This document shows, piece after piece, positions 12,661 through 26,112 of a DNA stretch of 64,000 nt (within the stretch, counting starts at the first letter, position 1; each line of letters begins with the position of its first letter). Both the position numbers and the translations under genes were made by a program. The notes under the pieces were generated by a model that had not been told where the DNA came from, did not search any database, and was given only the letters and a program-made list of their open reading frames with translations. This DNA is from Diphasiastrum complanatum (taxonomy: Eukaryota > Streptophyta > Lycopodiopsida > Lycopodiales > Lycopodiaceae): positions 68,158,536 to 68,222,535 of the forward strand of contig CM055094.1 of the NCBI GenBank assembly GCA_029204225.1. Direction: 5' to 3'.

Positions 12661-14200
12661 ATCCTAGTGGCATTTCCACATTATACAAATTACAAGTGGA
12701 ATAATGCTCTCCACTAGAGGTCACGATCAAAAGGTGGCTCACTCTACTTTCTTTAAGAGGGATCTACTTGCATTTATTACTTTGCCTAGAAATACTAGTT
12801 CCTACATGGTCATTCCATCTTCCGAGATTCACCATGAGGCTTACACAATTCTTGCTTGTCATTCCTAACTAGCATTCCTCAACTCTACATACTCGGCTCT
12901 CAGTCTTCGTTCGTCTCATCTTCTCAGAGAACTCCTCGGACTAAAGTGAGAGGTGCTCTTGGGTAGCTCTGGCTGAGCATCTTGGGGATTCGTCAGAATC
13001 AGCCAACATGTATATATGAAGAACACACATGTGAAAGGATTTAATGTGATTCATCATAGTTTATGAGATGTGATTTTTTGAATAAGTGCTTGAAATGCAC
13101 ACTTTTGTGCGCATTTTGTGATGACTCTATTGTTAAGGGTTTCCGATTTTGCAAATGGTGAGATACCCATTTTGGATCCAAATTAAACCTCAAAATACCC
13201 CATAATTTGGTCAATGTTTTTAGATTGACACGCAATAATTTTCGAAGCCTACCATTGTCAATCAAATCCTTATGGTCCTAAACACTTGGCATTTTGCGAG
13301 TAAATTTTTTGCGAGTTTTGCGATAAAAAGATAACACATGGTGTGCTACCTTTTTTATGCCACTACTTGAATATTTATTAATAAGAATTGGCACATAGTT
13401 AAAAATCCCAAAATAAAAAAAATTTGAAGTTAGAAAAATAATTAGCCTCCAAATATGGCACGTTGGCATGCTAAAAAAACAGAATTTTTTGTTTGGCTAA
13501 ATCACCTAGCACATTGGCGTACTAGGTGATTAATTTTTTTTTTTTGCTGAAATACATGGCACGTCAGCATGCCATGTAATTCAGCTAATTTTTTTTAGCA
13601 TGCTGGTGTGCTATTTTATAAGGTTGTAAATTTTTTTCTAGCTATTGCTATATTTGGAGACTGCAAAAAATATGCCGACATAATAGTTTAATTCAAAATT
13701 TGAATCTCAAATGTGTCAAAATATCTTTTTTCTTATAATTTGAACTTTTCAACCTATTAAACATGTAATGTAATTCACAAAATTACGATTTTTTATTTTA
13801 AAAATGGATATTTTTTATGGCAATGATGGTTTGATACCTGAATTGCCATATAGACTACACAATTTGGTACTTGCATTATTACATAGACTATACAATTTGT
13901 ATTACATGAGAAAGTTGAATGGTTGTGAATGATTCACATGATACAGTGGCCCATGCTATGGCATCCAAGCCTTTTGTGATACTAGAAAATGAAAAGCTAA
14001 TTTTAATACGTGACCAAAAAGAAAAAGAAAAAAAGTGGACACAATACCATAGAAGAAAGATGTGCTATAGATTGTCATGACCCCTATCAAGAGACATGGA
14101 GAACATTATTAGTAGTATAGAGTGGAGGCAACCAATGTCACCTCCAAAGTTGTCTCACATTGAGGTCCTCACAAGCAACGTGTTTGTTCATGTTAAAATC
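12661..14200. other. Gene-free AT-rich region with small repeats
   Basis: No gene seen. Around 13,450-13,610 a short phrase recurs in variants (ATGGCACGTTGGCATGCTA, ATGGCACGTCAGCATGCCAT, TAGCATGCTGGTGTGC), partly as inverted copies. Confidence 0.4.
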
Positions 14201-14202
14201 CA

Positions 14203-16483
<2,281 letters not shown>

Positions 16484-16495
16484 GCTCTGATACCA
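16484..16495 (-). promoter_or_regulatory. Retrotransposon primer-binding site (initiator tRNA-Met)
   Basis: GCTCTGATACCA is the exact reverse complement of TGGTATCAGAGC, the tRNA-iMet primer site of plant copia elements. It directly abuts an LTR beginning at 16,496. Confidence 0.85.
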
Positions 16496-17326
16496 TGTGG
16501 AAAAAGTACAAACAGACCAAGAGTGGATCCTAATCTGATCCTCAAGAGGGATTGGTTGTCAGATTACTTGATCTATCAATCTACTTCAGATTAAGATCAA
16601 TCTAGATCAATTCTAGACACAAAATCCTAACAAGAACAATCATGAATTGAAGGTAAGTGTACTTTATGGTTTCACACGTGTGAAACACTGTCTGAGTACG
16701 GACTCCAACCTGAAAATAAAGTACACATTGATAGAACCTCAAAACAATCAAAAAAAATGTAGACAAATGGAGAGAATCACTCAAAATTGCTTCCAAAACC
16801 AAGATTGGTGTCTCACACTGATTATGGCCAAATGTGGCTCTATATATACAATAAGTGGGAGCTCGTGGTACTGATCATCTCTTTGATCCCACATGTGTGA
16901 AGGTGCTTTGTCATATGATGATTCATCATGCAAAACTGACACTTGGACAAAACCTTCTATTTTGAGCACTTTTGGTCCATTTTCCTTCTATATGGAGATC
17001 TACTTGAAAATCTTCTAGAAGTCAAAATTCGTCGACTTCAGCTTATTCCACACATGTGAGCTGTCCTCTACACATGGGATGTGACACCTAACCAAAGGAT
17101 GTGGCTCATGCAAGCAATGGATTGATGCCATGTGTCATATGTTTAGAAAACTAGTTTTTGGCCTTTTTAGCCATTAGAACTTGAATTAAATCATATGTAC
17201 AACCTATATGATTATGGTACATCACAAGTACACTATTTTCACACATGGGAACAGGCTCCACACATGTGTGTTTATCTATATACAAGATTTTTGGCCTCTA
17301 CCAAGCTTATGTTTGCATTTTTCACA
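16496..17326 (-). mobile_element. 5' LTR of a minus-strand copia-type element
   Basis: On the plus strand it begins TGTGGAAAAAG right after the primer-binding site and ends ATTTTTCACA, giving TG...CA ends with an imperfect terminal inverted repeat and 831 bp in total. It contains three copies of a CACACGTGTG or CACATGTGTG palindrome. The bases after it (GTCTG at 17,327) align with the 3' LTR of the plus-strand element at 22.7 kb, so this element inserted into that element's 5' LTR. Its own 3' LTR was not found. Confidence 0.65.
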
Positions 17327-18520
17327 GTCTGTAGAAATACACTAAGTGTCGCAGTTCGTATTTTTTGCACTTTCCAAAAAATTGCAACACCTACCTTCGA
17401 CTTCTTTCGTTCAATTATTTTTTGAAGAAGTCAACTTGTTCATAGTTCAACAATTTAACTTTTTCAACACCTTCGTCTTTTTCGCAATTTTTTTGAAAAA
17501 TGCGAAGAAGAGAAAATTCCAAAAGGTCCTCTATTTTTTAAGGGTTAAACTGTTAAAGACACCTTGAATTGTTAAAGACATCTTTGTCTTTTTGAGGGCA
17601 CCTTCAACTTTCTAAGGACATCTTAAACTTGTTTAAAGGTACCTTCGGTTTTTCGCTAAACCCAAAAAGAGAGAAAATGTCGAAGGTTGTTTGTTTTAAA
17701 CGAGGAACGTTCCCAGCCACTTCTCAAAATTTGCGAAGTGAGAGAAAACTACTTCACGTAAAATGCAAAGTGAGAGATTTTTTGCGACGTCCTTGTCCAC
17801 GTCAACAATCCTGATTTGTTGACCATATATACTATGTATAGTTGTCACAAAATCCATATACTTCCAAGTACAACAACTTTTCTAATTAGGTGACAAACAT
17901 TCAATGTAGTTAATACACGGATAAAATCTATAAATAAATCATCCAAGCACTGATTATTGGTTGCTCAGTCCATGAGACGTATTATTTGAGCCTCCCAGTT
18001 ACACCATCAATTTTTTGTTGTAATTGCTATTTGTATTGTGCTTCAGTGTAATATACTAAGCAATAGCTTTTTAATCTGTGTATAACGTAGATGAATGCTT
18101 GTTGTGATTGAATGCACTTTATCGTTGTTTGATCGCGCTTGTTTACTCACTCTGATCAGAACACGGACGTCTACGACTCCTCAGTGTCTGATCAGACGAT
18201 GGTTGTCTTTGATGCTTGAGGAACTCGTGATATCAAACTGCTCTTTCAAAACCAAACTTCACACTGAATCTGATTTCCAGTAATACCACACACAAACCAT
18301 TTCTAATCTCTTTGGTGGACTGTACTCTTGTTTTTGAGAGTATGAATTAATTTTAAAAATCTTGTTGGACAATTAGAACACTTAAAGCTGTGATTACATT
18401 TAGCATAATCATTCTATTAGACTATTTTTGCATCTAGCAACCGATTGTAATGGGAGAGCTATTCTACAACATTCCCGCTCTCTTCTCCATTCGCATTTTT
18501 CTATCTCCGTTGCCCCATCA
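17327..18520 (+). repeat. 5' LTR remnant of the 17-23 kb copia element
   Basis: From 17,335 it matches the 3' LTR at about 22,760. It carries several GGCACCTTC/GGTACCTTC phrases at 17,540-17,700. It ends with CCCCATCA shortly before the primer-binding site. The first 230 bp or so of the LTR are missing relative to the 3' copy. Confidence 0.75.
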
Positions 18521-18523
18521 GAT

Positions 18524-18535
18524 TGGTATCAGAGC
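18524..18535 (+). promoter_or_regulatory. Primer-binding site (initiator tRNA-Met)
   Basis: TGGTATCAGAGC, exact match to the complement of the plant initiator tRNA-Met 3' end, three bases after the LTR end. Confidence 0.9.
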
Positions 18536-18588
18536 GTAGCTCAAATAAACCAAGAGATTAAGTTTGTTTCATTCATATTACTGTTATC

Positions 18589-19410
18589 ATGTCTCATTTT
18601 GGTAGCGCTTCATCTTCATCATCCAGCGAGGCTAGAATCATTGACAAGTTCAATGGTTCTAACTTCTACATCTGGAAGTTAAAACTCCGGATGATGTTGA
18701 TAGATAGAGATCTTTGGGATGTAGAAGAAGGTTTTGACCTGAAACCAGAAGGTGGTGATCAAGCAAAGACATGGAAGATCAAATATCAGAAGGCCTTGGC
18801 ATATATCACACTCAATCTGGCCGACTCCCAAATATCTCACGTTACCACATGCAAGACCTCTAAGAATGCATTATATTTGCTATCAAATCTCTATGAGACT
18901 CATGATGTAACCACTAGATTACATCTTAGAAGAAGTTCTTTACTCTTAGCATGTCTGATTCTACTGCCATCACTTCTCACATCAACAGCTTCAAGTCTTT
19001 ATTTGATTAGTTATCAGCTGTAGGATGTTCTATTCAAGATGATGATGTCGTCATGGCCTTTCTTTCTTCTCTTCCAAAGTCGTATGAACACTTTGTGGTG
19101 ATGATCTCCACACAACCCAACCTCACTCTTCAAAAGGTGATCGGTCAACTTCTTCAAGAAAATGCAGAGAAAGACCAGTGGCCTATCCATCAAAGACAAA
19201 TCCATGGCCGTGTACACCAAGAAGAAAGACTACTCCAAGGGCAAGAATCAAGTGCAGCAACAATAACAGAAGCCTCACACTCAAGGTGAGCATGGTGGAT
19301 CGCGCAAGAAGCTTTTCTGCAGATATTGCAAGAGAGCCAATCACGACATCAAGGAGTGTCGTATCCGAATCTACAGCGAGGCAAAGAAGCAACAACAGTA
19401 GTAGCCAAAC
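18589..19410 (+). pseudogene. Copia gag with CCHC zinc knuckle, frameshifted
   Basis: The frame opens at ATG 18,589 with a Ser-rich start, then IIDKFNGSNFYIWKLKLR, the W-containing core of the copia gag family, through YITLNLADSQISH. At about 18,935 the frame shifts. The continuation (DDDVVMAFLSSLPKSYEHF) lies in another frame from about 19,020, and the zinc knuckle (CRYCKRANHDIKEC) at about 19,310-19,350 in a third. The gag would form the virus-like particle and bind element RNA. At least two indels disable it. Confidence 0.85.
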
Positions 19411-19482
19411 TCCTCCAACGCGACGGAATTCAAAGAGCAAGAAACACATTTGTTAATGGCTTACAACAACAACAGCCAAGAC

Positions 19483-19970
19483 TGTGATAGCTAGTACTTG
19501 GACAACGACGCTACCCAACACATGACCTCTCGCAAGGAATGGTTTACCGAGTATGCAGCTTACAACAGAGATCAATTCATCTACCTCGAAGATTCAAGCA
19601 CCATACACATGGAAGGCAAAGGAACAGTGAAGATCACCTTCAACAATGATCTATCTATTTGTGTTCCTAACGTCCTTCATGTTCCTCAATTATCAAAGAA
19701 CCTATTATCAATCTCTAAGATAACTGATGAGGGCTACACTGTTACTTTCTCATTTGAGAAGTGTACAATACTCGAGGAAGATACTACTCTGACTACATGC
19801 ACTAGAGTCGTAAATCTTTACATACTCTCTAATTCAGTTGCATTAGCTAGTATCTCTAATGAAAATGTAAACGACAGTGTTGTTCTGTGGTCATTAGATA
19901 GGAAATCTTTCTATTGTAAATCATGCATCTATGGGAAGCATCTAGAAGCAAGTTTTAAAAATCACATTCC
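19483..19970 (+). pseudogene. Copia protease and pre-integrase remnant
   Basis: The frame contains YLDNDATQHMTSRKEW, then GKGTVKITFNN and VLHVPQLSKNLLSISKI, which is the copia aspartic protease. The catalytic D-S/T-G is changed to D-N-D, and the Trp before it is a stop codon. The GAG-pre-integrase part is reduced to CKSCIYGKHLEASF after a deletion. It is catalytically dead on two counts. Confidence 0.85.
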
Positions 19971-19988
19971 ATCAAAACAAAGCATGTA

Positions 19989-20793
19989 TTGGATCTTATA
20001 CATAGTGATCTTTGTGGTCTAATGCCAACTCCGTCCTTAGGGGATGCAATCTATTTTATCACTTTCATATTTGATTATTCTAGATGGTCTACAGTCATGT
20101 TCATTAAGCACAAATCTGAAGCCTTTGAATGCTTCAAGAGATTCATGGCCATGGCTGAGACACAAATGTCTACAAAAGTGAAGGCACTCCGAACTGATGG
20201 TGGCGGCGAATGCATCTCTAATGAGATGTCTGACTACCTGGCTGAACATGGTATTAGAAGACAGTTCACCACTTCCTCAACAGAACGGGATTGTAGAAAG
20301 GAAGAATCAAACTCTTCGCAACTCAGCCAGATCCATGCTACATCCCGCACACCTACCTGCGAAGTTCTGGGCAGAAGCTACTACCACAACCCGTTACGTG
20401 CAGAACAGATCCAGCACCAAATCCGTCAACAACAAGACTCCTTATGAAGTTTGGCATGGGCACAAGCCTAGTGTCAGCCATTTAAAAATCTTTGGTTGTA
20501 TATGTTTTGTTCACATTCCTAAACAGCTTAGGAAGAAACTGGATTATAGGACAAATAAATGTATTTTTATTGGCTATCCTAATGAGCATAAAGCTTATAA
20601 AGTTTATGATCCATCCACCAGTGTAGTATTTGTCTCTAGGGATGTGATATCTCAAGAACATATATACTATGATTTCAAACAACCATCGATAAACGATGCT
20701 ATGTCATTTCATCCTATTTTACGTAGCATGGATTCTTCCAACGTTGATGCTCCTTCTACAGAACCTGCAGCTACAGCTACAAAAGCCGAGTAG
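19989..20793 (+). pseudogene. Copia integrase, frameshifted
   Basis: The first part has LIHSDLCG (first catalytic Asp), ITFIFDYSRW and KALRTDGGGECISNEM (second Asp). Near 20,270 the frame shifts; from about 20,265 a second frame continues QQNGIVERKNQTLRNSARS (catalytic Glu), PAKFWAEATTT, YEVWHGHKPSVSHLKIFGC and the conserved KAYKVYDPSTSVVFVSRDV segment. All three acidic residues are present, split between two frames. It would have catalysed insertion of the element's cDNA. Confidence 0.85.
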
Positions 20794-21174
20794 CCAACAG
20801 TACCTATCATCAGACCAGACCAAGCTAGCTCAAACAGATCTAGAGAAATTCAAGAAGAAGCATCATCGCATCTTGGTCAACCAAACGTCCGTAGATCCAC
20901 ACAGACTCGAACAGTTCCTGAGAGGTATGCACCTCAATCATTCTGGACTTTATCAGAAGAACCAGAGAGCCTAGCCGAAGTAATTAACCCCAAGGATGAT
21001 GTGAAGTGGCAAGAAGCTATGGAAAGCGAGTAAAACTCACTTTCGACGAATCAGACCTGGACACTGGTCGATTTTTTTACTCACAAGAGAGTTCAACTCT
21101 GATGGTTCCATTGCCAAATGGAAAGCACGACTGGTGGCTAAATGATTCACTCAAGTCCAAGGAGTGTTTCAGTC

Positions 21175-21951
21175 CGGTCATCAAGATGTAGTCAATCAGG
21201 ACTAAAGTTTGTGTTAGCAGCCGCAAAAGACCTCGAAATGCACCAAATGGATGTCAAGACAACATTTCTCAATGGCGATGTCGAAGAGGAGTTGTATAGC
21301 TTCCAACCGAAAGAATTCGAAGTCAAAGGACAAGAGCAGAAAGTGTGCAAGCTGCACAAAACAATCCACGGTCTGAAACAGACTACAAGAGCATGGTTCG
21401 ATAGAATCAACTCTTATCTCATTCAATTGGGATTTGGAAACAATTCAGCTGACTGTTATATTTATTCAAAGCATATAGGCACCAATTCAGTTCACATAGC
21501 TCTTTACATAGATAATGCATTTATTCTGTCTAATGACACTTCTCTACTGCACACTACTAAGAGCGATCTATCAAAGGAATTTGACATGACTGATTTAGAA
21601 GCTGTCAATTCTTTGCTAGGAATTCACATTACTAGGAATAGGCTTCAAAAGAAGATCTATCTTAGCCAGCAGGCATATCTAAAAGGCATTTTTAAAAAAT
21701 TTCATATGTTTGATTGCAAACCCATTGATACTCCAATGGATCCAAGTATAGTATTGACTAAACCTACTTGTGTTGATTCTGATAGTGAAGTAGTCAACAT
21801 AGAAAAGTACTCTTATCATTCACTAATAGGATCTTTAATGTATGCAATGATGTGTACTAGACCAGATTTAGCATACACTGTTAGCACGTTAAGTCAATTC
21901 ATGTCTAATCCTAGGATCTCTCATTGGAAAGCTTATCATAACATAAGATGA
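21175..21951 (+). pseudogene. Copia reverse transcriptase with altered active site
   Basis: The frame starts mid-domain (LKFVLAAAKDLEMHQMDVK), then FLNGDVEEELY, IHGLKQTTRAWFDRI, and the active-site strand reading ALYIDNAFIL in place of the usual YVDD. The second catalytic Asp is therefore Asn. It ends with the standard DTPMDPS, SLIGSLMYAMMCTRPDLAY and LSQFMSNP motifs. The N-terminal RT part (NDEWTGS-type, 20,800-21,170) is in other frames with stops. The missing Asp means it would be inactive even without the frameshifts. Confidence 0.85.
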
Positions 21952-22500
21952 GATATATTCAGAGAAGTTTAGATCGCATCTTATGTTATGATAAAATTGC
22001 CATCAACCCATTCATCCTACAAGGTTATTCCGACTCATATTGGGGAGGAACAATCTCTACCAAAAAATCTACCTCCGAGTTCTATTTCTATCTGGCAGGG
22101 GGGACCAATTTTGTGGAACCCAAGGAAGCAAAAATCAGTTGCGCTTTCTTCGACAGAGGCAGAGTACATCGCAGCATGCCAAGCTTCAAAAGAAGTTGTA
22201 GGATCAGGTTATTACTTCACGACTTACATCACACTCAGTTCAATGCTACCACCATTCTGTGTGACAACTTGAGCTATATTTTACTGTCACTGAATCTCAG
22301 ATTTCATGGCAAATCCAAGAACATAGAAATCCAGTATGATTTCATTCGGGAGAAAGTTTTCTTAGGGCAAGTGATCCTTCAATTACTGCTCCACAACAGA
22401 AATGGCCACAGATATCTTCACCAAAGCACTTCCCAGGATCAAGCACCAGAAGTTCTTCAACATGCTGAACCTGACGAAGATACCAAGGCACCAACCGTGA
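21948..22500 (+). pseudogene. Copia RNase H remnant
   Basis: YSDSYWGGTISTKKST (first catalytic Asp) is followed, in another frame at 22,110-22,190, by QKSVALSSTEAEYIAACQAS with the conserved Glu, then by TTILCDNLSY and KNIEIQYDFIREKV in the first frame. At least two frameshifts break it. It ends near the polypurine tract. Confidence 0.85.
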
Positions 22501-22502
22501 CC

Positions 22503-22513
22503 TTAAGGGGGAC
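22503..22513 (+). promoter_or_regulatory. Polypurine tract
   Basis: TTAAGGGGGAC lies immediately before the 3' LTR start TGTTGGAAATT, the usual priming site for second-strand synthesis. Confidence 0.8.
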
Positions 22514-23250
22514 TGTTGGAAATTAAGCCCACAGTTGCCTCCTTGGAATCATAACTTAGACAACCAATTTATTTGGAGGACGTCTACAACAAGCTTTCGG
22601 CTGATCTCCAACAAAGGGTAACCAATTCCATCATAATTTCAAGTTCAGACGTTAAGTTTAATAATTTGAAGTCATTGAAGACTTGGCCATCTTCAAGGAT
22701 TTCCACAAACTTGCATTTTAGAACAAGTCTGCAGGTTTACATTATTTTTGAACAGTTTGCTAAAATACACTAAGTGTCGCAGTTCACATTTTTTGCACTT
22801 TTTCAAAAATTGCAACACTTACCATCGACTTCTTTCGTTCAATTAATTTTTGAAGAAGTCAACTTGTTCACAGTTCAACAGTTTAACATTTTCAACACCT
22901 TCGTCTTTTTCGCAATTTTTTTGAAAAATGTAAAGAAGAGAAAATTCCAAAAGGTCCTCTATTTTTTAAGGGTTAAATTGTTAAAGATAGCTTCGCCAAC
23001 TTTCTAAGGGCAGCTAAAACTTGTTTTAAGGGCACCTTCAGCTTTTTCGCATTTTCTCGAAAAGAGCAAGAGAGTTGAACTATTAAAGACATCTTCGCCT
23101 TTTTGAGACCACCTTCAACTTTCTCAGGGCACCTTAAACTTGTTTAAAGGCACCTTTGATTTTTCACTAAACCCGAAAAGAGAGAAAATGCCGAAGGTTG
23201 TCTGTTTTGAACGAGGAACGTTCCCAGCCACGTTCCGAAATTTGCGAACT
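22514..23250 (+). repeat. 3' LTR (truncated) of the 17-23 kb copia element
   Basis: Begins TGTTGGAAATTAAGCCC. It shares with the 5' LTR the block from ATACACTAAGTGTCGCAG to TTCCCAGCCAC. After about 23,250 it no longer resembles the 5' copy, so its right part is missing. Confidence 0.75.
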
Positions 23251-23931
23251 GAAAACAATACTGTAATAGATATTTAATATCTATTTCAGAATCAGTAAAA
23301 AGAATTTCATTCTTTTATAAGTTAGAAGTACTCTTGATAGTCTAGTGTTGATCTCTCGCATGGAAATGTGTAATAGTTTGAATCATGTTTGGTCATAATG
23401 GATTCTCTTAATACAATGTAAGAAGTTTTGCTAGGTGAACCATGGTTGTACACTTCCCAAGCATTTTAGGATTGGTGAAAAAGAGAGAATTATCATGTAG
23501 ATCAAGGATAAGGATGGGAAGATAAATCCAAATAATTGGATTAAGCCTACAGTTTATGGGAATAAAGTCACGAGCTCCTCCACAACATGCCATATAGCGG
23601 AAGATTTGGAATATATAGGGCATTAGAGAAATGTGGTATTTAAGGATCATTTATAAAAATTGGTAATAGAGTGATAGAGTGAAATTACTATTTGTTTAAC
23701 TAGCATGATTATGTTTTCTAAAATAATAATTATCTAAATGGCATTTCACATAATGTGGTGGCACATACAATTGCATTGCATGAAGGGTTCAAGCTTGTGA
23801 TTAGTAGACCTTATCGATAGAATCTATATATTATCAATCAATTCAAGACAATAACGAAAATTATAGTTCTTCATCTCTAAATAAAAGAATTATAGCTTGA
23901 CTTCACTCTCCAAGTCATGTTAAGTCATATT
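23251..23931. other. Gene-free AT-rich spacer between retroelements
   Basis: No coding frame or repeat recognised. Confidence 0.4.
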
Positions 23932-24559
23932 TGTGAGAATTTGTCAACTAGTTTGCTATTTTGGACATATTTGTTTATCTGGCAATTGAGGCCAATTTTT
24001 ATATTAGACTTAGAGTTTGACTTTTCAAAGTTATATCCGTCTAAAAGCATTTGAATTAACATTGGAAAATAGTAGGAGGTTGATTTTAGTAGATTCAAAT
24101 TTGAATGTTGGAGACATTGAATCTAGTCCACATTAATAGTAGGGTTTTTGTTATGGAGGGAAACCAAACTCATTAATGATGCATGGACCTGCTATAAAAT
24201 GATGTAAACTTGTGGGAGAAAGGATTCTTCTCTCTCTCATCTCAATTCATGGTTATACATGAGTTTTCTTGGTGATCTATCCATTGGTGCACTATCTTGA
24301 TGATATCTTGCAATCTTGTGTGTAGAATGCTCATATTTTGCTATATTCGGATCCACATGTGTGAAATATAGTAGCTTATTATTTTTGTATAGAAAAAAAA
24401 GTCATATTATCTTATTTTTTATGTTTGATCAATATCTTATTGAGTTTGCCTCTCTTTCATTAAGTAGATGTTGATTTTCTACATTGTAAATGGTGTGATA
24501 TCCTTCCAACCAAAGATCAATGGATGATTTTGGATCTTAATGATTGCCAAATCTTCACA
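23932..24559 (+). repeat. 5' LTR of a second plus-strand copia family
   Basis: Begins TGTGAGAATTTGTCAAC and ends AATCTTCACA, a terminal inverted repeat. It aligns along its length with the LTR at 61,450-62,010: GAGGCCAA, TAGACTTAGAG, GACATTGAATCTAG, and CATTGGTGCACTATCTTG versus CGTTGGTGCACTATCTTG. A TATA box (TATAAAAT, 24,193-24,200) and the palindrome CCACATGTGTGAAATA lie in the same order as in the 61-kb copy. Confidence 0.85.
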
Positions 24560-24572
24560 TGGTAATCAGAGC
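24560..24572 (+). promoter_or_regulatory. Primer-binding site with a one-base insertion
   Basis: TGGTAATCAGAGC, the tRNA-iMet site with an extra A, directly after the LTR. The insertion would weaken priming. Confidence 0.8.
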
Positions 24573-24724
24573 TTGTGTTGTAGGTTATGAAAGGATCGGT
24601 CACATTTATCAAGGATTTGGAAGAGCTTCTATCTCTAGAGCATGCTAGAATAGTTTCTACGTGTTTAAAAGGAGTTATTTGTGCATTGGAACAGGCTGAA
24701 AGAGAAAGATCAGGTCATTGCAAC

Positions 24725-25505
24725 ATGGCTACAATGAGTGGATTCATGTTGGAAGGCAATGACAAGTTTACCTCAAGCAACTACTCTACATGGAAGGTGA
24801 GCTTGAAATCCATGAGTTGATGGATATTGTTGTAGGGTTGGAGGAGAGACCCTTGGTTCAACAAGATCAAGTGAGGTATGACAAGAGAGCTAAGAAAGCT
24901 CTACACATGATCAAAATTAACGTTACCAAAGAGCTACTCAAGGAGATTGGTAAGAGCAATTCATCTCGAGAGGCTTGGGAAGCTTTGAAAAAGCTTTATG
25001 AATCCAAGTCTACATCTAGAGTGTTGACTCTAAGAAGACAAATCTTTCAAACCATTCAAAAAGAAGAAGAGAGTCTGAATACTTTGTTTTGAGAGTGAAG
25101 ACTTTAAGTGATGAGTTAGCCTGCATTGATGAGAGCATTAAGGAAGGAGAGCTTGTTCAAGTTATTCTTAATGGTTTGTTGGAAGATCATGCTAACATTG
25201 TACAAAGTCTTACTATTCAAAAAAATTTGCCAAGTTTGGTGGATCTTCAAGAGATATTGATCAATGAGGAATATAGGCTTCAAGCAAGAGATGGATCTAC
25301 ATCAACATCTCAAGATTAGGAGGCCATGTTCATCAAGGGAAAGTTCAAGGGCACAAGCAAAGGCAAATGGTCTAAAGGATAAGATCATGGTGAGTCTTCT
25401 TCTCTTGGTAAGAATAAAGATAGGTCAAAGTTGAAGTGCTTATATTGTGGCATCAAAGGTCACTTTGCTAGTGATTGCTACAAAAAGAAGAGAGATCAAG
25501 GAGAC
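24725..25505 (+). pseudogene. Copia gag (same family as 62.6 kb), frameshifted
   Basis: It starts MATMSGFMLEGNDKFTSSNY and is collinear with the intact gag at 62,593. A small deletion near 24,795 and a one-base loss near 25,088 split it into three frames. It keeps DELACIDESIKEGEL, VDLQEILINEEYRLQARDG and the zinc knuckle CLYCGIKGHFASDC at about 25,438-25,480. The downstream sequence is cut at 25,508, where a minus-strand element begins. Confidence 0.9.
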
Positions 25506-25508
25506 AAG

Positions 25509-25950
25509 TGACAAAATTTTCAACAAGTTCACACGAGTGGGAAATGATCCTCAACTATGAATGATCTTATTAAGCTTTATGATTAGCACACAAATTGATT
25601 CTAGATTGAATAGCAAGATCTAGTACGGAATTTAATGGCTTAATCACAATCTAGCATGCTAAGAATCAAAGAATGATAGCTTTGATTACAAGAGAGAAAA
25701 AGTACAAGAATTTAGTGTATGAGCATAAGCCTCAACACGAGTTAGAGAGAGAAAGAGAGAGCAATATTCAAGCAAATGTTGGTGTAGATCCAAAATGGCA
25801 TGGAATAGCTTCAAAGCTTGGTTCTTTATCAAAGATTATGAGAATAGCTACAAATATTTATGGAGTTTGAGGTAGCTCAAAGTAGAACCACATCCATCTA
25901 CCTTTCAATCACATCTAAAGTGAGAACTAGAGGCTAAGTGACATTTGTCA
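25509..25950 (-). repeat. Probable 3' LTR of the minus-strand copia element
   Basis: On the plus strand it starts TGACAAAATTTTC and ends ACATTTGTCA, giving inverted TGACAAA/TTTGTCA ends and 442 bp. It lies exactly between the broken gag at 25,508 and the RNase H end of the minus element. No partner LTR was found, so the boundary rests on end structure only. Confidence 0.45.
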
Positions 25951-26112
25951 CATCACATCACATGCATTTCTACCTACTTTTACCAAATGTCAATAATCAC
26001 CATGCATGTGTCCATTTCACTTTGTGCATGCCTTGCATGCCACTATGGATCACTTACAACAATTGCATGTGATGTGCCACGAGTTATTTGCAAGATTATG
26101 TGCAATACAAGA

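Larger units (their letters stand above)
17327..23250 (+). mobile_element. Decayed copia element, plus strand
   Basis: It holds LTR, primer-binding site, gag, protease, integrase, RT, RNase H, polypurine tract and LTR in copia order. The 5' LTR remnant (17,327-18,520) and 3' LTR (22,514 to about 23,250) share about 400 bp, including ATACACTAAGTGTCGCAG and CAACACCTTCGTC. The left part of the 5' LTR is displaced by the minus LTR at 16,496, and the 3' LTR departs from its partner at about 23,250. Frameshifts and stops break every gene, so it cannot move by itself. Confidence 0.85.
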
